A DNA stretch of 64,000 nucleotides from Microbacteriaceae bacterium 3FA27C10. GTDB taxonomy: Bacteria > Actinomycetota > Actinomycetes > Actinomycetales > Microbacteriaceae. The position numbers and the translations under genes are program-made. Positions 52,667-62,126 of the stretch are shown in pieces. Within the stretch, counting starts at the first letter, position 1; every line of letters starts with the position of its first letter. A model generated the notes under the pieces. The model was not told where the DNA came from, searched no databases, and was given only the letters and a program-made list of their open reading frames with translations. Where the stretch lies: assembly GCA_005502775.1 (NCBI GenBank), contig SCNI01000020.1:1-64000 (forward strand). Direction: 5' to 3'.

Positions 52667-53170
52667 ATGGCACTGCAGAAGCAGCTCCCCGACTCGGCTC
52701 TGCTGCGGCAGACCTTCTCGCTGTTCCCCTCGGGGGTGGCCTGCATCGGCGCCGTCGTCGACGGGGTGCAGGAGGCCATCGTGGCCTCGTCGTTCACCGT
52801 GGGCGTCTCGCTCGAGCCTCCGCTGGTGTCCTTCGCCGTGCAGAACAGCTCCACCACCTGGCCGGTCATCCGCCGGGCGCCGTTCGTGGGCGTGTCGATC
52901 ATGGGGTCGAGCCACAGCGACACCTGCCGGCAGATCGCCTCGCGGGACAAGGCGCGCCGCTTCGACGGCATCGACGCGCACATCAGCAGCACCGGCGCGC
53001 TCTTCGTGCCCGACTCGCCGGTGTGGCTCGAGTGCTCGATCTACAGCGAGGTGCCGGCCGGCGACCATCACGTGGTGCTGCTCGAGGTGACGGCCCTCGG
53101 GTTCAATCCCGAGCTCAACCCCCTCGTCTTCCACCGCTCCTCGTTCTCGCGCGTGCACGGTGACGACTGA
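52667..53170 (+). CDS. Flavin reductase-like protein
   Basis: Flavin_Reduct domain protein, 167 residues, with VASSFTVGVSLEPPLVSFAVQ as the typical FMN-contact region. It would supply reduced flavin to the two acyl-CoA-dehydrogenase-fold oxygenases upstream. It starts 1 base after kynU and overlaps the next gene by 11 bases. NAD(P)H preference cannot be read. Confidence 0.9.
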   Translation: MALQKQLPDSALLRQTFSLFPSGVACIGAVVDGVQEAIVASSFTVGVSLEPPLVSFAVQNSSTTWPVIRRAPFVGVSIMGSSHSDTCRQIASRDKARRFDGIDAHISSTGALFVPDSPVWLECSIYSEVPAGDHHVVLLEVTALGFNPELNPLVFHRSSFSRVHGDD

Positions 53171-53927
53171 CGTCCTCGACCGCGCGGCGCGCCGCCCGGA
53201 TCGCACCGAGAGCTACGGCCCGCTGCCCGATCAGGTGATCGACCGCTTCGAACCGGATGCGGCGCCCGAGTCGGCGGGCTCGCCGCGACCGCTCGTGGTG
53301 CTGCTGCACGGCGGGTTCTGGCGCCAGCGCTACGACCGCACCCATCTGCATCCGCTCGCCGAAGGCCTCGCGGCGAGCGGATTCCGGGTCGCGGTGCCGG
53401 AGTACCGGCGGGTCGGCGGCGGCGCGGGCGGATTCCCCGCCACCTTCGACGACGTGGTCGCCGCTCTGCGCACCCTCCGCGCCGGGGAACCCGGCCCTCT
53501 CGCCGTGGTGGGGCACTCCGCGGGCGGGCACCTCGCCGTCTGGAGCCAGGCGGTGGCCGGAGACGGCAAGGCCCTGGCCGACCGGGTGGTCTCGCTCGCC
53601 GGTGTGCTCGACCTCGCCGAGGCCCACCGCCTCGGGCTCAGCTCCGGCGCCGTGGGCGAGCTGCTCGGGGTCGGCACCCCGGGCTTCGACGAGCGCCTCG
53701 CGAGCACCGACCCGATGGAGCTCCCGTGGCCGGGTTCGCACGGCGTGGCGACGGTGCTGCTGCACGGCGACGCCGACGAGGAGGTGCCGGCCGAGTTGAG
53801 CATCCGCTACGCCGCGCGTCACCCGGGCACCGAGCTGCACGCACTCGCCGGGGTCGGGCACTACGAGCTGATCGATCCCCGGAGCGCCGTCTGGCCCGTG
53901 CTCCTCGGGAGCCTCACCGCGCCGTGA
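53160..53927 (+). CDS. kynB: Alpha/beta hydrolase, probable kynurenine formamidase
   Basis: Protein of 255 residues with the HGG oxyanion motif (LLHGGFWRQRYDR) and nucleophile elbow GHSAGGHLAVW; the acid and histidine are in LHGDADEEVP and VGHYELIDP. HGGFW-type arylformamidases hydrolyse N-formylkynurenine, the missing step between kynA and kynU. The symbol rests on context; a general carboxylesterase of the same fold is possible. Confidence 0.72.
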   Translation: MTTDVLDRAARRPDRTESYGPLPDQVIDRFEPDAAPESAGSPRPLVVLLHGGFWRQRYDRTHLHPLAEGLAASGFRVAVPEYRRVGGGAGGFPATFDDVVAALRTLRAGEPGPLAVVGHSAGGHLAVWSQAVAGDGKALADRVVSLAGVLDLAEAHRLGLSSGAVGELLGVGTPGFDERLASTDPMELPWPGSHGVATVLLHGDADEEVPAELSIRYAARHPGTELHALAGVGHYELIDPRSAVWPVLLGSLTAP

Positions 53928-53962
53928 CCCCGGGCGCCTGCCGCGAGTGGGAAGCTGGGGGC

Positions 53963-55690
53963 ATGAGCGACCAGACACAATCCGGAACCCCATCCACCGC
54001 ACCGACCGTCACCGTCGGTCAGTACCTCGCCAGCCGCCTCGTGCAGCTCGGCGCCGGCCACGTCTTCGGGCTGCCGGGCGACTTCAACCTCGCCCTGCTC
54101 GACGAGATGGTGACCGTCGACGGCTTCCACTGGGAAGGCACCACCAACGAGCTGAACGCGGCCTACGCGGCCGACGGTTACGCGCGCCTGCGCCGCGGGA
54201 TCGGCGCTCTCGTGACCACTTTCGGCGTGGGCGAGCTCTCGGCCATCAACGGCGTGGCCGGCAGCTTCAGCGAAGACGTGCCGGTCGTTCAGATCACCGG
54301 GATGCCCTCCACCTCGGCCCGCGCGAACGGGCTGCACCTGCACCACACCCTGATCGACGGCGACTACGACCACTTCTTCCGGGCCTATCGCGAGGTCACC
54401 GCCTCGGCTACGATCGTGCGCGCCGCCTCCGCCACCCGCGACATCGACGCCGCCCTGATGACCGCGCTCCGCGAATCGAAGCCGGTCTACCTCGGCATCC
54501 CCGCCGATGTCGCCGTCGCCCCCGTGCACGCCGCGAACCTGCGCAGCCCGCTGCTGGCCGCCACGAGCGACGCCGGCGAACTCGAGCGCTTCACCGAGGC
54601 GCTCGCCGAGGCCGTGGCCGCGCACGACCGCGTGACGATGCTCGTGGGCCCGCAGGTGCACCGCGCGAGCCTGGAGAAGGTGGTGCGGCAGATCGCCGAT
54701 CACGACGGGGTCTACCTCGCCTCGCAGAACATGGCGAAGGCGGTGCTCGACGAGTCGCACCGGGCGAGCCTCGGCACCTACATGGGTGCCTTCACGCGCG
54801 TGCCCGAAGCCCGCGCCGCCGTCGACGACGCCGAGCTGCTCGTGCTCGCCGGCACCGTGATGAGCGACTTCCTCACCGGCTTCTTCACGCAGGGCTTCGA
54901 CGAGGACGCCGCGATCGAACTCGGGCTCACCTCGGCGCGGATCGCCGACACGACGTTCTACGGCGTGCGCCTCGAAGACTCGCTGCGGGCGCTGCATCGC
55001 GTTCTGGGCAGGACGCCGCGGGCGGCCGTGACGCCGGTCGGGCATCCGGATGCCGTGGCCGCGGCCGCACCCGTGCCGGGCGCCGCGCTCGACCAGGCGC
55101 ATTTCTGGGCGGCGGTGCAGGGCTGGCTGCAGCCGGGCACCACCGTCATCGCCGACGCGGGCACGTCGTTCTACGGAGCGCTCGACCTCGTGCTGCCCGA
55201 CGAGTCCGACCTGCTCGGCCAACCGGTGTGGTCGGCCATCGGCTACACCATCCCGGCCACGCTCGGCGCCTGTGTCGCCGCGCCGCACCGGCGCTCGGTG
55301 CTCTTCGTGGGCGACGGGGCGGCGCAGCTGACCGTGCAGGAGCTCGCGACCATCCTGCACCGCGGGTACACGCCAGTGGTGTTCCTGCTCAACAACGACG
55401 GCTACACGGTGGAGCGCAAGATCCAGAGCCCGGCCGCCGTGTACCAGGACATCACGCCGTGGGACTGGACGCTGATCCCGGCTGCCTTCGGGGCCGCCGA
55501 CCGCGTGGTCACCGCCCGGGCCACGACGCAGGACGAGCTGGCCGCCGCGCTCGCGCTCGCGCGGGAGACGCTGGAGAAGGCGGTGCTGATCGAGGTCGTG
55601 CTGCCGAAGCTCGACTCGCCCCGGCTGCTCACGGTGCTGGCCGATGCGATCGCGGCCGCCGCCGCCCGCGCCACGCATCCGGAGGCGTGA
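53963..55690 (+). CDS. ThDP-dependent decarboxylase (indolepyruvate/pyruvate decarboxylase type)
   Basis: Protein of 575 residues. The N-terminal Pyr domain has GDFNLALLDE and the catalytic Glu in EGTTNELNAAYAADGYAR; the C-terminal PP domain has the ThDP motif GDGAAQL ending in LLNN about 30 residues on. It resembles IpdC/Pdc. Next to tryptophan genes, indole-3-pyruvate or phenylpyruvate is a likely substrate, giving the aldehyde. It lies 35 bases after the formamidase. Confidence 0.87.
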   Translation: MSDQTQSGTPSTAPTVTVGQYLASRLVQLGAGHVFGLPGDFNLALLDEMVTVDGFHWEGTTNELNAAYAADGYARLRRGIGALVTTFGVGELSAINGVAGSFSEDVPVVQITGMPSTSARANGLHLHHTLIDGDYDHFFRAYREVTASATIVRAASATRDIDAALMTALRESKPVYLGIPADVAVAPVHAANLRSPLLAATSDAGELERFTEALAEAVAAHDRVTMLVGPQVHRASLEKVVRQIADHDGVYLASQNMAKAVLDESHRASLGTYMGAFTRVPEARAAVDDAELLVLAGTVMSDFLTGFFTQGFDEDAAIELGLTSARIADTTFYGVRLEDSLRALHRVLGRTPRAAVTPVGHPDAVAAAAPVPGAALDQAHFWAAVQGWLQPGTTVIADAGTSFYGALDLVLPDESDLLGQPVWSAIGYTIPATLGACVAAPHRRSVLFVGDGAAQLTVQELATILHRGYTPVVFLLNNDGYTVERKIQSPAAVYQDITPWDWTLIPAAFGAADRVVTARATTQDELAAALALARETLEKAVLIEVVLPKLDSPRLLTVLADAIAAAAARATHPEA

Positions 55691-55841
55691 GACCGCGCAT
55701 CCTGCGCCGCCGGGGTGGCGCAATGCGACATCCGGTGGTACGGCGTCCTCTGTCCACTACTGTGAGCAGTGGCGCGTGGCGCCCGCGCGGCCGGGGGTCG
55801 CGTGGAATCGCCGCAAGGCATCACAATCGAAAGGGTTCATC

Positions 55842-56231
55842 ATGAGCTTCTGGGGAAATTTCTGGGACGTCATCGGCTGGTTCCTCTGGGCCTTCGTCTT
55901 CATCGTCTACATCATGGCCGTCTTCTCGATCATCGGAGACCTCTTCCGTGACCGCGCGCTCAACGGCTGGTACAAGGCGCTGTGGATCATCTTCCTGGTC
56001 TTCGTGCCGTTCCTCACCGCGCTGGTCTACCTGATCGCGCGCGGCAAGGGCATGGCCGAGCGCCAGAACAAAGAGGTCAAGCAGGCGCAGACCGCTGCCG
56101 ACGACTACATCCGCACGGTGGCCGGTTCCAGCCCCACCGACGAGATCGCGAAGGCCAAGGCACTCCTCGACGCCGGCACCATCACGCAGGACGAGTACGA
56201 GCTGCTGAAGGCCAAGGCGCTCCAGCACTGA
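55842..56231 (+). CDS. SHOCT-domain membrane protein
   Basis: Protein of 129 residues with two hydrophobic segments (about 7-33 and 45-66, DUF-type phospholipase D-N-like) and a C-terminal SHOCT motif (EIAKAKALLDAGTITQDEYE). SHOCT is a small oligomerisation module. AAAGGG precedes the ATG. The 55691-55841 gap contains the promoter side and a CCACT/AGTGG dyad. Not linked to the neighbours. Confidence 0.85.
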   Translation: MSFWGNFWDVIGWFLWAFVFIVYIMAVFSIIGDLFRDRALNGWYKALWIIFLVFVPFLTALVYLIARGKGMAERQNKEVKQAQTAADDYIRTVAGSSPTDEIAKAKALLDAGTITQDEYELLKAKALQH

Positions 56232-56257
56232 GCCACCCCGTCCGCTCCGCGGACGAC

Positions 56258-56312
56258 GACGAACGTCGCCGCATCCGGCCCCGTCAGGGCACCGGATGCG
56301 GCGACGTTCGTC
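56258..56312. terminator. 21-base perfect inverted repeat between convergent genes
   Basis: Arms 56258-56278 and 56292-56312 are exact complements (core CGTCGCCGCATCCGG) with a 13-base loop. The element lies between the SHOCT-protein stop and the PNPOx stop, serving both directions. Confidence 0.65.
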
Positions 56313-56313
56313 T

Positions 56314-56928
56314 TCAGCCGGCGAGGATCGCGGTGCTCCAGCCCGAGGGCGTGCGCTGGAACTCGGTGCGGCGGCTCGCGGTCTCGGGGTTGCCCTCCCA
56401 GAAGGTCAGGCGAACGGGCCGCACGACGAAACCGTCCCAGGTGACAGGCGGAGCCGGGTGCGGATGCGCGTGGGAGAACTCGGCCCACTCCGCCAGCCGC
56501 CGCTCGAGCGGCAGGGCCGCGAACTCGGGGGTGTTCAGCCAGGCCAGCACCTGCAGGTAGCGGGAGCGGTGCTCGTAGGCCCAGCTCCGTTCCTCCTGCG
56601 GCGCCCGCGTGGCGTCGCCCTGCACCACGAGCTGCCGCCCGGGCCAGATCAGCGTGAGGGCCACGCGCGGGTTCGCCGTGACGTCGGCCACCTTGCGCGA
56701 ACGCGAGTCGGTGTGGAAGTAGAAGCCGCTGTCGTCGAACTCGGAGAGCAGCACCGTGCGCGCATCCGGATAGCCGGAGGCCGACACGGTGGACAGCGTC
56801 ATCAGCGGCCGGACCGGGTCGTCGTTCTCCGGCAGCCAGGCGCCGAGAAGGTCGGCAGGATCGGCCGAGGCGCTCACCTCGGCCGCCGCTCCGGCGGAGA
56901 CGTCGGGGCCGATCGGGTTGCCGCTCAC
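56314..56928 (-). CDS. pdxH: Pyridoxamine 5'-phosphate oxidase-like protein
   Basis: FMN-binding split-barrel protein of 204 residues. ARTVLLSEFDDSGFYFHTDS, the LTLIWPGRQLVVQG strand and the C-terminal RRTEFQRT segment match PdxH, which oxidises PNP/PMP to PLP. GTG start overlapping the creatininase stop by 4 bases, so it ends the leftward operon. A related F420/FMN oxidoreductase role in the operon is possible. Confidence 0.8.
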   Translation of the reverse strand: MSGNPIGPDVSAGAAAEVSASADPADLLGAWLPENDDPVRPLMTLSTVSASGYPDARTVLLSEFDDSGFYFHTDSRSRKVADVTANPRVALTLIWPGRQLVVQGDATRAPQEERSWAYEHRSRYLQVLAWLNTPEFAALPLERRLAEWAEFSHAHPHPAPPVTWDGFVVRPVRLTFWEGNPETASRRTEFQRTPSGWSTAILAG

Positions 56929-57761
56929 GCGCCCACCGAGGGAGCCGGCGGGTCCGGGACGGAGACGGGTGCGGACGGGTCCGCCGTGCCCGCGGCGTCG
57001 AAACGCGCGATCTCGGCGAACGCGGCCACCGACTCCACCACGGCGGCGTCGAAGAGCTGCTTGCCGTAGGCCGCGGTGGCTCCGGTCGGGTCGCCGAGCG
57101 TGCCGTTCGTGTTGAAGTCGTTCGAGAGCCAGCCGAAGGTCACGCGCTTCTTGAAGCCGATGTGCTCGAACTCGGCCAGGTGCGCGGGAACGCTGCGCTC
57201 GGCGAGCGAGAGGTCGACCAGCTCGGGCCGCAGGTGCAGCACGAGCGAGGTCTCGGCGTGGCCGGCGTGGATGCCGAGCCCGAGCTCCTCGGGGCCGTCG
57301 TGCGCTCCCGCCGGGACGGTGGCGCCCATGAGGAAGGTCTGCAGTCCGAAGCGGCGCCGCAGCTCGCGGCACGCGACCTGGAGCAGGGCCAGGTTGCCGC
57401 CGTGCCCGTTGAAGAACACCAGCTTCTTCGCCGGGGTCGCCGCGATCGAGTTGCCGAGCTCGACGACGGTCTGCATCAGCGTGTCCCAGCTGATCCACAT
57501 CGTGCCGGGCGCCCAGTGGTGCTCGTCGGACTTGGTGTAGGCGAGGGTGGGCAGGATCCAGACATCCTGACCCTCCTCCGCCGCCTGCGCCACCGAGGCG
57601 TTCGCCACGGAATCGGCGATGAGGTAGTCGGTCATCAACGGCAGGTGCGGGCCGTGGAACTCGATCGCGCCGGTGGGCAGCACGATCACCGAGTCGGCGG
57701 AGAGAGCGGCCTCGGCGGCGGTTCCGGAGAGCTCCTGGAGCTTGCGGGTGGTGTAGCTCAT
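56925..57761 (-). CDS. Creatininase-family amidohydrolase
   Basis: Protein of 278 residues with metal-binding positions in GAIEFHGPHLPLMTD (E34, H36, D45), NGHGGN (H120) and HAGHAETS. The family hydrolyses cyclic or linear amides such as creatinine, or acts in cofactor pathways. The operon neighbours (CodA-like amidohydrolase, FAD oxidase, importer) point to a nitrogen heterocycle; the substrate is unknown. The start overlaps the oxidase stop by 4 bases. Confidence 0.86.
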   Translation of the reverse strand: MSYTTRKLQELSGTAAEAALSADSVIVLPTGAIEFHGPHLPLMTDYLIADSVANASVAQAAEEGQDVWILPTLAYTKSDEHHWAPGTMWISWDTLMQTVVELGNSIAATPAKKLVFFNGHGGNLALLQVACRELRRRFGLQTFLMGATVPAGAHDGPEELGLGIHAGHAETSLVLHLRPELVDLSLAERSVPAHLAEFEHIGFKKRVTFGWLSNDFNTNGTLGDPTGATAAYGKQLFDAAVVESVAAFAEIARFDAAGTADPSAPVSVPDPPAPSVGA

Positions 57762-59092
57762 GCCCACTTCACCCCCGTGGGGACCGTGTCGCCGGAGGGG
57801 ATCTTGCCGGGGTTCAGCAGCCCGTCGGGGTCGGTGCGGGAGGCGAGTTCGCGCACGCGCTCCACCATGTGGTCGACGTACCACTGGTGCGGGCTGTGGA
57901 AGCCCACGCCGATGGCGGTGAGGCGGTCGAAGCCGGCGTACACCTCCTCGGGGCTCACGAAGGGGGCGGCGAGCATGCCGATGGGGTGGTCGCGCTGCGC
58001 CTCGATGTGCAGGAGCGCGCCGGGGTACACCTCGTGCACCTCGTCGAGCCGCTCCACGAGCGAGGCGCCGGAGACCTCCACGTGGAACCAGGTCTCGTCG
58101 GGCACCGACTTCTGCAGCCACTCGATGGGGTGGTTGTAGGAGAGCATCGAGATCTTCACGGTGGCCTGCGGGCCCTCGCGCACCTCCTCGACGCGGCCGC
58201 CGGCGCCCTCGACGAGCGCGGTGGCTGCCGCCACGGAGGCCGGGTCGAGGATGGCCCGCAGCGAGGCGCGGTCCTTCGGGATGGCCGGGTCGGCCGGGAG
58301 CGCGTTCGCGATGGTGGGCAGGTCGGCGGAGACGAGCCGGGGCGTCGGCTCGAGCCAGCCCACCTGGCGGATGACGGAGGTGGCCTGCTCGAAGGTGGGG
58401 AAGCTCGCGTAGAAGCCCACCCAGTCCTGAACCGGCTCGAGGGCGATGGTGGCGCGGGCGATGATGCCGGCGGTGCCGTAGGTGTGCACGTAGGGCTGGG
58501 CCTCGTCGCCCTCCACGTGCACGAGTTCGGCGACGGGGGAGGCGTAGACCACGTCGAGCGCGAGCACGTAGGCGCCGCTCATGTTGGAGCCGTGCTTGAT
58601 CGACCCGGTGCCGCCGGAGCCGCCGGAGAGGAAGCCGCCGATGGAGGACTGGGCGGTGGAGGGGTACATCAGAACCTGCTGGCCGGCATCGCGGGCAGCC
58701 TGCTCCATGATGACCATCGGCGTGCCGGCCTCGGCCACGAGGTAGCCGTCGCCGACCTCGACGACCGCGCGGGCCTTCGACATGTCGAGCACGAGGCCGC
58801 CGTGCATCGGGATGGCCTGGCCGTAGTTGCCGGTGCCCTTGCCGCGCGGGGTGACGGGCACGCCGTGGCGCACGGCGGCGGCCACGGTCTCGGCGATCTG
58901 CTCGGCGTTCGCGGGGAACGCCACGATGTCGGCGAGGCCGAGGGGCAGCTGCGCTGCCAGGATGGGCGACATCTTCGCGCCGTCGAGCGAGGCCTTCTCA
59001 CGACCCCGGAGCTCGGTGGTGACGCCCCGTGCGCCCAGGAGGTCGACGAGTTCTTCGGCGAGAGCGGCGATCTGCTCGGGGGTGGTGTTCAT
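57758..59092 (-). CDS. FAD-binding oxidase (GlcD/VAO type)
   Basis: Protein of 444 residues. FAD_binding_4 signature VTPRGKGTGNYGQAIPMHGG and SSIGGFLSGGSGGTGS lie in the N-terminal half, with an FAD-oxidase C-terminal region ending LLNPGKIPSGD. The family oxidises 2-hydroxy acids or similar. ATG 59092 has AAAGGA 7 bases upstream; a longer frame is rejected. It probably oxidises a product of the operon's amidohydrolases. Confidence 0.87.
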   Translation of the reverse strand: MNTTPEQIAALAEELVDLLGARGVTTELRGREKASLDGAKMSPILAAQLPLGLADIVAFPANAEQIAETVAAAVRHGVPVTPRGKGTGNYGQAIPMHGGLVLDMSKARAVVEVGDGYLVAEAGTPMVIMEQAARDAGQQVLMYPSTAQSSIGGFLSGGSGGTGSIKHGSNMSGAYVLALDVVYASPVAELVHVEGDEAQPYVHTYGTAGIIARATIALEPVQDWVGFYASFPTFEQATSVIRQVGWLEPTPRLVSADLPTIANALPADPAIPKDRASLRAILDPASVAAATALVEGAGGRVEEVREGPQATVKISMLSYNHPIEWLQKSVPDETWFHVEVSGASLVERLDEVHEVYPGALLHIEAQRDHPIGMLAAPFVSPEEVYAGFDRLTAIGVGFHSPHQWYVDHMVERVRELASRTDPDGLLNPGKIPSGDTVPTGVKWA

Positions 59093-59207
59093 GGTGGATC
59101 CTTTGGTGCGGATGCGGGGGGTCGCGCGGGTGGGATGAGGGGCCCGGCAAAGCGGTCGGGAAGCCGGTGAGGGCATCCCGACCGCCTGCCGGGAACGGGG
59201 AGAAGTG

Positions 59208-60377
59208 CTACTTCAGCCCGATGGAGGTGTCGATGAACTCGTTGGTGTAGATGTCCTTCACCGTCAGGCCCGCCTTGGGGGTGGTGCCGGCGCCGGTGAA
59301 GATGGGCGTCACGGTGTCGAAGAACTTCGAGATGCGGGCGTCGTCGAAGTTGCCGATCGTGGAGTCGGTGCCGTTTCCGACGAGACCGATGTCCTTCATG
59401 GTCTTCACCGAGTAGTCCGCGACACCCTGCGAGTAGACCCACCCGGTGTCGAACTGGGTGACCAGGTCGAGGATCATCGTGTTGACCGGAGCCGGGTCGG
59501 CGAAGTAGTCCACCTCGGCCTGCTGGAGCACGGGCACGAGCGCCTTGAGGCAGTCGCTGTCCTTCGCCAGGTCGCCGGTGCGGACGGCCATGGCCGACTG
59601 GTAGGGCTGGTAGCCGGTGTCGTGGATGAGCTGGTAGTCGACCGGCTTGTTCCAGGCCGAGACCTCGTTCTGGTAGATGTACGGCTCAGCGGAGGCGAAG
59701 CCCTGCTGGGCGTCTTTGCCGCCGGAGGCGATGAACGACGCCGGGGTGCCGTCGTACGATCCGTCGGCCTGGGCCTTCGGGATGATGCCCGTGGCGTTCA
59801 GGTAGTCCATGTACGCCGAGCCGCCGAAGTAGCGCACCACGGCGCCGGACTTCACGACATCGGCGATGGTCTTGGCGTTCGGGTAGGTCGCCGGGTCCCA
59901 CATGACCATCAGCGGGCTCTTGTCGAGCGGCGCGAAGACGGCGGTGGTGGGGGTCTTGTCGGAGAGCTGGATGGCCTCGTCGGTGGTGACGTAGCCGAGC
60001 ATGATGTCCGGGTCGGTGTACATCTGGGTCGACACCTGCTGGAAGCCGATGGCCGGTCCGCCGGAGCGGATCTCCACGTTCACGCCGGTGGGGGCTCCGC
60101 TCGCGTAGAGCGGGCCGGAGACCGACTTCTTGTTCGCGTCGACGGTGGGGTTCGGGCCGAGGAGCTGGTACAGGTGGCCGTGCTCGGCCTCCGGGTTCCA
60201 GTCGGTCTGGATGACGACGGTCGCCGGGCATCCGGCGGCAGCGAGGTCGACGGCGCCGGCGGCGGCCGTCGCTGCGGGGGTGCTGGTCGAGCTGCTGCTC
60301 GAACAGGCGCTCAGTGCGACCGCCGTGGTGGCGACCAGGCCGGCTGCGATGATGAGCCGAGTTCGGGTGCTGCGCAT
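59208..60377 (-). CDS. ABC transporter substrate-binding lipoprotein (NMT1-like)
   Basis: Signal peptide with lipobox LSAC (about Cys25), Ser/Thr linker, then an NMT1/THI5-like domain (VVIQTDWNPEAEHGHLYQLLG). The family binds pyrimidine precursors, sulfonates or amides. AAGGAGATGAA precedes the ATG. It belongs with the permease and ATPase encoded just upstream on the same strand. Confidence 0.88.
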   Translation of the reverse strand: MRSTRTRLIIAAGLVATTAVALSACSSSSSTSTPAATAAAGAVDLAAAGCPATVVIQTDWNPEAEHGHLYQLLGPNPTVDANKKSVSGPLYASGAPTGVNVEIRSGGPAIGFQQVSTQMYTDPDIMLGYVTTDEAIQLSDKTPTTAVFAPLDKSPLMVMWDPATYPNAKTIADVVKSGAVVRYFGGSAYMDYLNATGIIPKAQADGSYDGTPASFIASGGKDAQQGFASAEPYIYQNEVSAWNKPVDYQLIHDTGYQPYQSAMAVRTGDLAKDSDCLKALVPVLQQAEVDYFADPAPVNTMILDLVTQFDTGWVYSQGVADYSVKTMKDIGLVGNGTDSTIGNFDDARISKFFDTVTPIFTGAGTTPKAGLTVKDIYTNEFIDTSIGLK

Positions 60378-60493
60378 TTCATCTCCTTATTTCTGTGGTG
60401 CAGGAATGGATGGTGCGGTGTGGGTGGGACAGATGGGTCGGGTGGGACGGTGACGGATGCGCGGGGCCGGGCCCGGGGCATCCGCTCGCGTGA

Positions 60494-61345
60494 TCAGCTG
60501 GCGGAGAAGTCGTACCACTTGCCGACGACGCGCTTGCCGAGCCAGCCGAAGATGACGAAAATCAGCACGCCGAACAGCGAGGCGGTGATGATGGCGGCGA
60601 AGAGCTCGGCCGACTGCACCCGGGACTGGTAGTTCGAGATGAGGGAGCCCAGGCCCGGCTCGCCCCGGCGGAAGAAGTAGTCTCCGACGATGGCTCCGAC
60701 CACGGCGAGGCCGGCCGAGATGCGCATGCCGGCGAAGATCGCCGGGAGCGCGGCGGGGAACTCGAGCTTGGAGAGCACCGTCCAGCGGCCCGCCTTCTGC
60801 AGCTGGAAGAGCTCCCGCTGGCCCTTGTCGACGGATTGCAGGCCGAAGAGGGTGTTCGACACCATCGGGAACAGGGCGATCATGACGCAGACGATGATGC
60901 GTGCCGGGTAGTCGAAGCCGAACCAGAAGCCGATCAGCGGCACGAGGGCGAGGATCGGGATGCACTGGAGGATGACGGCGTAGGGGAAGGTCGAGCGCTC
61001 GATCCAGCGAGCCTGGCTCATCGCGACGGCCCAGCCGACGCCGAGGACGATGGCGATGGCCAGACCGACGAGGGCCACGATCGCGGTGCGGCCGAGAGCG
61101 ACCATGATGTCGCCGAACACGGTCGGATCGAAGAACGCCTGCGTGAAGACCTCATGGGGCGGCGGGAGGAGGAAGCGGCGCGAGGCATCCAGCACGACGT
61201 AGCTCACGAAGTACCAGATGGCGATGATGCCCAGGGCGACGAGCACCGGCGGAACCCAGGTGGGGGTCTTGGTGCGCGATCTGGTGATGGTCGCCGGCCG
61301 CATCATCGTGCGGTTCTTCGGGGGAGCGGGAGGTGTGGTGGTCAT
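60494..61345 (-). CDS. ABC transporter permease (NitT/TauT class)
   Basis: Protein of 283 residues with about six hydrophobic segments and the loop FGLQSVDKGQRELFQLQKAG characteristic of binding-protein-dependent permeases. The start overlaps the ATPase stop by 1 base. A polar, Thr/Pro/Arg-rich 30-residue N-terminus precedes the first membrane segment. Confidence 0.88.
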   Translation of the reverse strand: MTTTPPAPPKNRTMMRPATITRSRTKTPTWVPPVLVALGIIAIWYFVSYVVLDASRRFLLPPPHEVFTQAFFDPTVFGDIMVALGRTAIVALVGLAIAIVLGVGWAVAMSQARWIERSTFPYAVILQCIPILALVPLIGFWFGFDYPARIIVCVMIALFPMVSNTLFGLQSVDKGQRELFQLQKAGRWTVLSKLEFPAALPAIFAGMRISAGLAVVGAIVGDYFFRRGEPGLGSLISNYQSRVQSAELFAAIITASLFGVLIFVIFGWLGKRVVGKWYDFSAS

Positions 61346-62118
61346 CAGTGGTGTCCCTCTCGGAGTGCGTGCGAGACCTTGCCGCAGAGCTCGGCGAACT
61401 CGGCGGTGAACCGGATCTCCGGGTCGCGAGGGAAGGGGAACTCGACGGGGAAGGTGTCGACGATCTTGCCGGGGCGGCCGGACATGACGACGACCTTGGT
61501 GGAGAGGTAGACCGCCTCCGACACGGAGTGCGTGATGAAGAGCCCGGCGAACTGCTGCTCGGTGAAGAGCTTGATCAGCTCGTCGTTGAGGCGTTCGCGG
61601 GTGATCTCGTCGAGGGCGCCGAACGGCTCGTCGAAGAGGAAGAGCTCGGGGTCGAGGGTGAGCGACCGGGCGAGGCTCGTGCGCATCTTCATGCCGCCGG
61701 AGAGGGTCTTCGGCAGGTGCTTCTCGAAACCGGTGAGGCCCACGAGGTCGATGGCCTCCTTGGCGGTGGCCGCGCGCTCCTTCTTGGGCTTGCCGTTTAG
61801 CTCGGCGAGCAGTTCCACGTTCGACTGCACGTCGCGCCAGGGGAGGAGCGTCGCATCCTGGAAGACGTAGCCGATGCGGGTCGTGTCGACCTCGGTGACG
61901 CCCTCGGTGGCCGGGGTGAGACCCGAGGCGATGCGCAGGAGCGTGGACTTTCCGCAACCGGAGGGGCCGACGACGGTGACGAACTCGCCGCGGTTGACGG
62001 TCAGGTTCACGCCGGAGAGCGCGGTGGTGCCGTTCGGAAACGTCATGGCGACGTCGTCGAAGTGCAGGAGTTGCTGCGTGGTCGTCGCGGGAGCGACAGG
62101 GGGAGTGGCGATGGACAT
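61345..62118 (-). CDS. ABC transporter ATP-binding protein (NitT/TauT class)
   Basis: Protein of 257 residues with Walker A GPSGCGKST (51-59), signature LSGGMKMRTSLARS and Walker B LFLFDEPFGALDE. The signature MKMR instead of the usual QQR is seen in a subset of nitrate/taurine/pyrimidine importers. It lies 8 bases after the amidohydrolase stop. Confidence 0.92.
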   Translation of the reverse strand: MSIATPPVAPATTTQQLLHFDDVAMTFPNGTTALSGVNLTVNRGEFVTVVGPSGCGKSTLLRIASGLTPATEGVTEVDTTRIGYVFQDATLLPWRDVQSNVELLAELNGKPKKERAATAKEAIDLVGLTGFEKHLPKTLSGGMKMRTSLARSLTLDPELFLFDEPFGALDEITRERLNDELIKLFTEQQFAGLFITHSVSEAVYLSTKVVVMSGRPGKIVDTFPVEFPFPRDPEIRFTAEFAELCGKVSHALREGHH

Positions 62119-62126
62119 GGAGCTTC

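Noticed and set aside
54224-54250. A CACTTTCGGCG match in the decarboxylase gene as a third palindromic element
   Set aside because: It encodes the conserved LVTTFGVGE segment of the family and has no inverted partner.
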